Position numbers and translations under genes: made by a program. This document shows, one piece after another, positions 58,182-64,000 of a stretch of 64,000 bases of DNA; within the stretch, counting starts at the first letter, position 1, and each line of letters begins with the position of its first letter. Source of the DNA: Guyanagaster necrorhizus (lineage: Eukaryota; Basidiomycota; Agaricomycetes; Agaricales; Physalacriaceae); assembly GCF_019112545.1 (NCBI RefSeq), contig NW_025064891.1:832344-896343 (forward strand), in the 5' to 3' direction. The notes under the pieces were generated by a model, which ran no database searches, had not been told where the DNA came from, and saw only the letters and a program-made list of their open reading frames with translations.

Positions 58182-60549
58182 TTAATAATCGTATCGGAAA
58201 TGTCTGCAAAGATGTCGGGATCTGAAATGCACAAGTCTTAGAAGATCAACGTACTCGTTCTCAAAATCTGTCACGTCTGCTTCTGCCGCCAACCGTCCTA
58301 AATGCTCCCGTTCCTCGACGGATAATCCCTTGGCAAAAGCAGCCTTATCGCGTTGATGATTCACGTAAATGTAGTAGAAACGCCACGAAAGGAACAAGAT
58401 CATCTCCAAACCATACTGTCAAGAGAAACATCACCCTGTGCAAATTCGTGTGGAAAAGGTTAAAGACCTACAAAAATCGCAGAAATGAGGATAGCAGGTA
58501 CATATCGAGGCGACCACTGAAATCGCATTTTCAGCGCTCAAAATCAACGGCCTTAGAGCATCAGAAATGTTACCTTCGACTGGAAGACTTGACTTCCAAC
58601 GGAGTTTCCGACACAGTATGCCACCTGGAAACAATGAATATTAACCTTGAGCGACACACAAGTTCACAAAAAATCTCCAACTAACGAAGAGAATAACAGA
58701 GGTGACAGATTTCTTCGTTCTCCCAGCAACGTTGCTCGGAATGAATGTCCATATCATCAATCCAGCAATATCTCCTCTACATGCACAAGCGTCAATTGGC
58801 GTAAAAGACCAAAAATCAAAGAGGCCAAAGTGAATGGACACTCACGTTACTGTCATGAAATACGTTCCCCACCTTGACCACAAATGTGCGTCATCGCCCG
58901 GCTGCAATGCTGTCGCGAGCATTCCAACGAATGCCGGGACAACAGCAATGAACATGCACAAAAACCGCGTTTTGGGATATCTTCTCGTAAAGAGGCCTAT
59001 AGAAAGAAACCAGACGATCGAGAACGCGTTCCGAGGAACGGTGCCTTTCAATATAGTCTCCAAGTTCGTAAACCCGAAAGAGACGTAGACGAGTGAGCCG
59101 AAAGATGTTGTACCGCCGCTGTTTATACCTCGGAAGTCAGTTTCGGACATGCTAGAGCGGGGAACATGAAAAAGCGTACTTTGGTATTGAATTGACGATT
59201 GTGGTAAAAAAGAAGAAATATGTCTGAGGGTCTTGGAATGCGACCGCTACTTGGTGCCATTTCCATTCTCCACGTTTCATACGGTCGGAGCCGGTCTGGT
59301 TTCCCACAATGCGAGCAGCTGCCATGCGTTTCTCTGCTTTAGATAACCACCATACTTCACGGGGAGTGCTGGACATCTGCGATCAGGTAGAACCGGATAT
59401 TAAATGCAGAAATGGTCATACCCAAGGATGGCGAACGTGAAGAATGACATAATAATAGTAAAACCTCCCACTGAACCGAACATCATCAACCTCCATCCGA
59501 GAACGAGCCAATGAAATTATACTCAACGGAAATAGCTAATGCCTCGCCAAGCGTCTATGCCATTTGGATGCTTCAGAGCAGCTTCTCCAATGCCATCTGC
59601 CGAGATTTATGTAAGATCATGGATCAACGAAACTATCACCATACATACACATGCATAGACTGCTAATGATACCGAAACCTGAAGAAGCAGATGAATTGGA
59701 GAAACGATACACTTGTATGGAAGAACAACCTGCATTTGCCGTTCCCCAGACGATACTGCGCAGGGTGTGCTCATTGGTCCGATACCATGCACCTGACCAA
59801 AAATATAACAGCTTTAGGGCAGCGCAGTTTTGCCAAAGAAGCTTCGCACCAATCAGAAGGAGAAAGGCGGGTGATATGACACTTTCTAGAGCACCTGAAG
59901 TCATAGCTAACATTAGGAAAATGAATTCGGAGATCATTTCATCAGCTCACCTTGGATAGCTCTCAACACCATCATCTCTGCCCACGTCGTGACAAATCCG
60001 GTACAAAGGACTACAATGCCCCAGAAGAACATGAATACACCTAGCATTTTACCAATGTTGATACGTTGCATGATGTAGTTTCCAGGGGTCTCGAAGACAA
60101 GGTATGATACGTAGAAAATGGTGGTAAGTAGAGCATAGTCTTGGCCTTTCATGCCGAGGTCTGACCACATATTGAACCTGTATCACATTTCATCTTAATG
60201 AGAGGAAGCCCAGGGAGGAAAAAAAAGAGAAGCTCACGTTGCTTGCGTGGAAATGCCGGTTTTGTCAGCTTGCTGGAGCCCATACAAGACCCACATTAGT
60301 GGCAGGAGAACCAAGTCTATCTTTCGGACAAGGCTCTTGTATTCTTCTTCAGTATACTGTTCTGCAAAAATATTGAATAGCGCGACAGATGTTTACGAGA
60401 AAGAACATACCAGCAGCAGCTACCGTGTCAATGGCAGCCTCCCTCTCGGATTCTGGAATGGCCGATAAAGTGTTGACATTCTTAACATCAATGTCAACAG
60501 CATCCTTGACCTTGGCTGCGCAGGAGATGGTGCTGGCGTCGCTCTCCAT
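58182..60549 (-). CDS. MFS anion/allantoate-type permease (Dal5 family)
   Basis: The protein starts MESDASTISCAAKVKDAVDI. The MFS part runs LVRKIDLVLLPLMWVLYGLQ, QADKTGISTQATFNMWSDLG, MKGQDYALLTTIFYVSYLVF, ETPGNYIMQRINIGKMLGVF and FFWGIVVLCTGFVTTW, then a 12-helix arrangement with SPAFLLLIGAWYRTNEHTLR and SIVWGTANAGFGIISSLCMY. It ends ENESRHLCRHFRYDY, close to the ENPHFRYTL end of Dal5 relatives. Such carriers import allantoate, ureidosuccinate, nicotinate or small acids with protons. At least ten exons. Several inner exon limits (58640-59500) are approximate. It is divergent from the amidohydrolase gene over 372 bases, which suggests uptake of that enzyme's substrate. Confidence 0.87.
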
Positions 60550-60921
60550 GATGAGATCGCTGAGAAGCAACGGACTTGCTCTGACGAACATTAGACCGCC
60601 TCGCCTCTGATACACTTAAATGCACCGATCGCAAGAATTGAAGCGGATCAAAGCGGAGTAGAGCCGCGGTAAGGCGGCTAGATAGGCAACAAGTGCGGTA
60701 CCTTCAACGGCGATCTTTTTCTCTCGGCCGCGGGTGGGAGCATGGTAAGCTGTTCGTATTCTTACAAGTGATGCACTTGTTGGACCTTTGAACCTGTTTG
60801 GACCCCGGGCTAGCCCAGGCATAGAACAAGGCGACCGGCCGGTCGTGTATCACCACAGCAGCTGCGTGCTATTTAGGCGTGGGCCGGAAGCTCTGTTTCT
60901 ACAGCATATCAAGAGAAACCC
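60550..60921. promoter_or_regulatory. Divergent control region of the transporter/amidohydrolase pair
   Basis: A 372-base shared region. It contains a perfect 14-base palindrome CGACCGGCCGGTCG at 60832-60845, and a GC-rich CGGCCGCGGG near 60724. CGG/CCG inverted repeats are typical sites for Zn2Cys6 dimers, so co-regulation of the two flanking genes is plausible but inferred. Confidence 0.55.
60832..60845. promoter_or_regulatory. 14-bp perfect palindrome, possible Zn2Cys6 site
   Basis: CGACCGGCCGGTCG equals its own reverse complement and includes CCGG/CGG half sites. It lies 77-90 bases before the amidohydrolase start. Confidence 0.6.
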
Positions 60922-62290
60922 ATGACGTCCATGTCCACCAACATACAGAACGAAGCATACCGTGCAGCGCTCCTCGTCACGTCCAGCTCGGCCGACCCGA
61001 TATCTGACGGCGGCATACTGGTTTCGGGCGACACAATCGCGGCTTCTGGTCCCTGGTTCACCACTATCGTGCCCCTTCTCACGCCTACAACCACAGTGAC
61101 CGACTTAGGTGCAGTTACTATCGTCCCAGGATTCTTCGACTGTCATGTGCATGTATCATTTGATCCCATGCGCATGAAGATGAATTCTAGCCGCGACGAG
61201 CTTTCTGATGCGCAAACTAAGGAAAAAGAAACCAGAGAACTCATGGAGAGGAACGCACTCCGGCTGCTGGACGCAGGGGTGACAACCGTCCGTGACCTTG
61301 CAAGCCACGGCATGGGAGTTATGGAGATGAAGGGGCGGATCAACCGGGGCGAGATTATGGGACCACGGTTGATGTGCGCAAATGCCCCAATTACGGTATT
61401 TGGCGGACACTGCAATGCGATGGGCGGAGAGGCTGAGGGAGTGGAAGGGGTCACAAAAATGACACAAAAGCGATTGGATGAAGGTGCCGAGGTTATCAAG
61501 GTAATGAGCACCGGAGGCTTCATGACTGCTGGCTCGCATCCATCTGAGGCGCGTTACTCAGTCGAGGAGCTCAAGGCCATCGCTGACACCGCTCACGCCA
61601 AGGGTGTGAAGGTAACCACGCATGCCCTGGGTGGAGAGGGTATACGCAGAGCAGTCGTGGCTGGGTTCGACAGCATCGAGCATTGCAGTTGGAGTACCAA
61701 GTCTGGCACAAAATTCGATGGCGAAGTGGCCCAACTCATCGTGGATAAGGGTGTATACGTCTGCCCCAGTGAGCATTAGAATTATTATAATTTCATGAAT
61801 GACACGCTGACTGCCTTCAGCGATGAACACCGCCTGCCTTGCTGGAGAGAATTATTTCTGTCCTTGGGACCATCGCGCTGCTATTGTAGCAAATCTGGCT
61901 TCATTGCGAACACTCAACGCCAAGATTATCATGGGAACCGACAACGGAATCGGACATTGTCCCTTCGAGCGTTACGCTGATGGCCTTACGGCTCTGGCGG
62001 ATGCGGGATATACGCCGCGCGAACTGTTGGCTGCATGCACTGACGTGGCGGCAGAGGCGTGCGGTTTATCGGAAGTTACAGGCAAACTTCTCCCAGGTTT
62101 CGTCGCAGATGTAGTTGCCGTCGAAGGAAATCCACTGGAGAGCATAGAGGCGTTTGCTAAGCCTAGATTCGTGCTGGCCAGAGGCAAGGAACACAAGTTG
62201 ACCCCCATCCCACCACTTCCAGCGGATCACAAAGAGAAAGTTGAGGAGTTGATGGCAATGCTGAGAAAGGGCGCTGGATTCAAGGATTGA
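60922..62290 (+). CDS. Amidohydrolase (imidazolonepropionase/peptidase-like, metal-dependent)
   Basis: Two exons (60922-61768 and 61821-62290) sum to 438 residues. The metal motif is [18 protein letters not shown] (HxH). Next come [32 protein letters not shown] (lysine in the metal-ligand position), [20 protein letters not shown] with SIEHC (two His), and MGTDNGIG (Asp). These six features are the full ligand set of the family. No signal peptide, so it is likely cytosolic. Members hydrolyse cyclic amides, imidazolones or Xaa-Pro type peptides. The substrate is not determined. The divergent MFS carrier suggests a small import-and-hydrolyse module. Confidence 0.92.
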
Positions 62291-62688
62291 AATGGTCACG
62301 AGACAAGTTAGAAAAGGTGCCAGAGAACTAATCGTAGACATACCAACAGGCGAGAATATATTCCTTTTTTTTTTATCAGCTACGCTACATACCTGAAGGA
62401 GGCTTTCGGTGCCATGGTTGAGGGAAAAGGTGGCTCGATCCAGGACTGCAGGATCCCTCGGGCCGGGGCGACTTCAGAATCCACGTACTATCGTTTAGTA
62501 GCAATTTACAATAAGTCGATAAGTATGATACGATGCCAGTCCAAATGGTCGCTAAGAAAACAAATGAATGACTGAGTACGGCAAGATAGCCAGGGAGGAT
62601 TTCGGTGGTTGTGAAAGCAAAAAGAATCCAAAGGAATGTCGAGTAGGTAAAATATACAACAAAATGTGATAGACGACGTGGTACTCTG
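62291..62688. other. Convergent intergenic region
   Basis: 398 bases between two 3' ends. No gene or RNA signal seen. Confidence 0.3.
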
Positions 62689-64000
62689 TTACCGCGCCAA
62701 ATCTAAATGCTGATCGTTAGAGGGATACCGGTATGCCACGAAGTCCGTATCTTGTGCTACGAGCTCCTCTAATGCTTTTCGGGAAGTGATGGACATCCTT
62801 GGTCCACCAACGCCGCTGAACGCACTATGTCGCGACGCAGAAGTAGCATAGCCTCCGTTGGTTGTCACCTCGTCCAAAGCATCAGACCCAGCCGACTGCC
62901 GGAACGAAGGGAACTGTTGGGCAACGTTATCCTGCATCGGATTTCTTTCTGGTTGCTTCTTGCCGAGTAAAGACGATAGTCCGAATCTGGACTTTCGCTT
63001 TGTAGGTTGGGGTAGGCTATTCCTATTGCTTGTCGTCGCAGCATAATCAAGGCGCAATGATCGCCTTGAACCACCAAATTCGTCGTATATGGGACCCATT
63101 GAGTCACGTTGGTCATAGCCTGCCATTGTCTGGTTCCGCGCCCGTTCTGATAGTCCATCCAGATTTGGACGTGACGTGAGCCCACCGAAGGACTGCCGGC
63201 GAGCTTCTGGGTTACGGAAGGGTGCTTGAGGCGGAAGGAAGTCATGGGTCGGCCCAGCTCCAGGAGGTGGTCTTCGGGTGTCGAAGGTATATACAGTTTG
63301 AGGTCGGTCTGATGACGTTGGGGCATTATTAGATCGGCGTCGTGCCTCTCCAGGAAGTGGAGGCAGCGATTTTTCGCGTGTCAAGCCAGCAGAGGAAACA
63401 GGAAGACTGGTATAATTATTGGGAAGGGCGGGAACAGGAGATGAAGATGCAACACGCTTGCGTATGTCGGGATCAGAAGTCATCAAGTGCACGTTTCTCG
63501 ACGGGCTCTTTTCGTCGACGTCATCATAGTTGCCGCTCAACTTGCGTACAACTGCTGTGTCTGCGTCTTGGACAGAAGGCCGTGATGAAGCAGGAGAAGG
63601 TAGAAGGCTTGAGGGAGCTGTAGGGGGGGAAACGCCGGCAGTAAGTTTTGGTGGGGAAGAGGTGAGAGAAGGTGTAGAAGCATGACGACCTTCACGGTTC
63701 ATAAGATAGGTAAGAGGTGGTGGTGGTGCTAGGGGGTAATCATCTTCGGTTCTGCGATTGGACTGTAGCTGCCTTTTCTCGCTGGCAATGTCATCATGCT
63801 TAGATCCTTTCGTCACCATGCGCCAGATTTTAGCGAGTCCCTTCTTCTTCTTCTGGCTCTTGCTCTCTGAATACCGAGACTGACGTGATACAGTGGGTTC
63901 CAAGGGTTCCAAGTCCGCACCGTTCCACAGCTGACTCCGACGAGGAGTGCTCAGATCAATGGGAGAGGATACATATCGATTAGCCGCATCTTCACGTTGC
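62689..64000 (-). CDS. Disordered Ser/Pro/Arg-rich protein, 5' end outside window; unrecognised
   Basis: One open exon runs from the right border to the stop at 62689-62691. The frame is open from 64000 inward (NRYVSSPIDLSTPRRSQLW) without an ATG, so the gene starts beyond the window. A basic helical motif (SKSQKKKKGLAKIWRMVTKG) is the best candidate for an ordered or membrane-binding element. Later there are TKRKSRFGLSSLLGKKQ and a C-terminal block RMSITSRKALEELVAQDTDF. The rest is low complexity with many SP sites and PPPPL runs. No family is recognised. The repeated basic-hydrophobic patches suggest association with membrane or signalling scaffolds, but that is only inference. Confidence 0.75.
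   Translation of the reverse strand, partial: QREDAANRYVSSPIDLSTPRRSQLWNGADLEPLEPTVSRQSRYSESKSQKKKKGLAKIWRMVTKGSKHDDIASEKRQLQSNRRTEDDYPLAPPPPLTYLMNREGRHASTPSLTSSPPKLTAGVSPPTAPSSLLPSPASSRPSVQDADTAVVRKLSGNYDDVDEKSPSRNVHLMTSDPDIRKRVASSSPVPALPNNYTSLPVSSAGLTREKSLPPLPGEARRRSNNAPTSSDRPQTVYTFDTRRPPPGAGPTHDFLPPQAPFRNPEARRQSFGGLTSRPNLDGLSERARNQTMAGYDQRDSMGPIYDEFGGSRRSLRLDYAATTSNRNSLPQPTKRKSRFGLSSLLGKKQPERNPMQDNVAQQFPSFRQSAGSDALDEVTTNGGYATSASRHSAFSGVGGPRMSITSRKALEELVAQDTDFVAYRYPSNDQHLDLAR

Noticed and set aside
1..64000. CRISPR arrays, rRNA genes, bacterial-type operons
   Set aside because: No regularly spaced repeats and no rRNA cores were seen. Intron-rich genes and a pol III tRNA show a eukaryotic nuclear origin.

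Overview
The window looks like nuclear DNA of a filamentous basidiomycete, probably an agaricomycete. Genes are compact and sit on both strands. Most are split by introns of about 48-70 bp, and the gene content is fungal (mediator Med1, Ilv6, GH18 chitinase, Zn2Cys6 and HMG factors, Pns1, a Dal5-type transporter, a small secreted protein, Lam-type GRAM/VASt protein). Exon joins were made by eye from GT/GC-AG signals, reading frame and family similarity. Most modelled genes sum to whole codons.

Layout. 1-7.4 kb: the 3' end of a half-size ABC transporter, a glycine-rich RRM protein, an HMG-box factor and a PDK1-like kinase with a PH domain, all on +. 7.5-9.8 kb: ILV6 and ribosomal protein eS30 on -. 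10.2-14.2 kb: a large unrecognised serine/proline-rich protein with one membrane segment. 15-17.4 kb: a small secreted protein gene, then a decayed SMP-30/gluconolactonase gene on -. 17.8-21 kb: a GRAM/VASt membrane protein. 21-25.4 kb: a gene-poor island holding a 725-bp element with 27-bp inverted ends. 25.4-30.3 kb: an F-box protein whose stop overlaps the start of a membrane-anchored chitinase, then RPL12 and a Pho80-type cyclin on a shared promoter, and tRNA-Gly(UCC). 30.9-43.6 kb: a Ran1/Ksp1-type kinase, UTP6, a disordered protein, MED1 and MND1. 43.6-45.9 kb: no recognisable gene. 46-64 kb: a Zn2Cys6 factor, a BZW/5MP translation regulator, two tandem PP2C phosphatases, PNS1, a divergent transporter/amidohydrolase pair, and a 5'-partial disordered protein.

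Most of the window is housekeeping: translation (eS30, RPL12, 5MP), ribosome assembly (UTP6), transcription (MED1), branched-chain amino-acid synthesis (ILV6), signalling (PDK1, PP2C, cyclin) and meiosis (MND1). The accessory part is the SSP/pseudogene/mobile-element stretch at 14.9-25.4 kb, plus the transporter-amidohydrolase pair. I found no rRNA, no CRISPR array and no clear new multi-gene system. The most informative observations are the decayed lactonase gene, the inverted-repeat element, three GC-AG introns, the F-box/chitinase overlap and the diverging PP2C pair.
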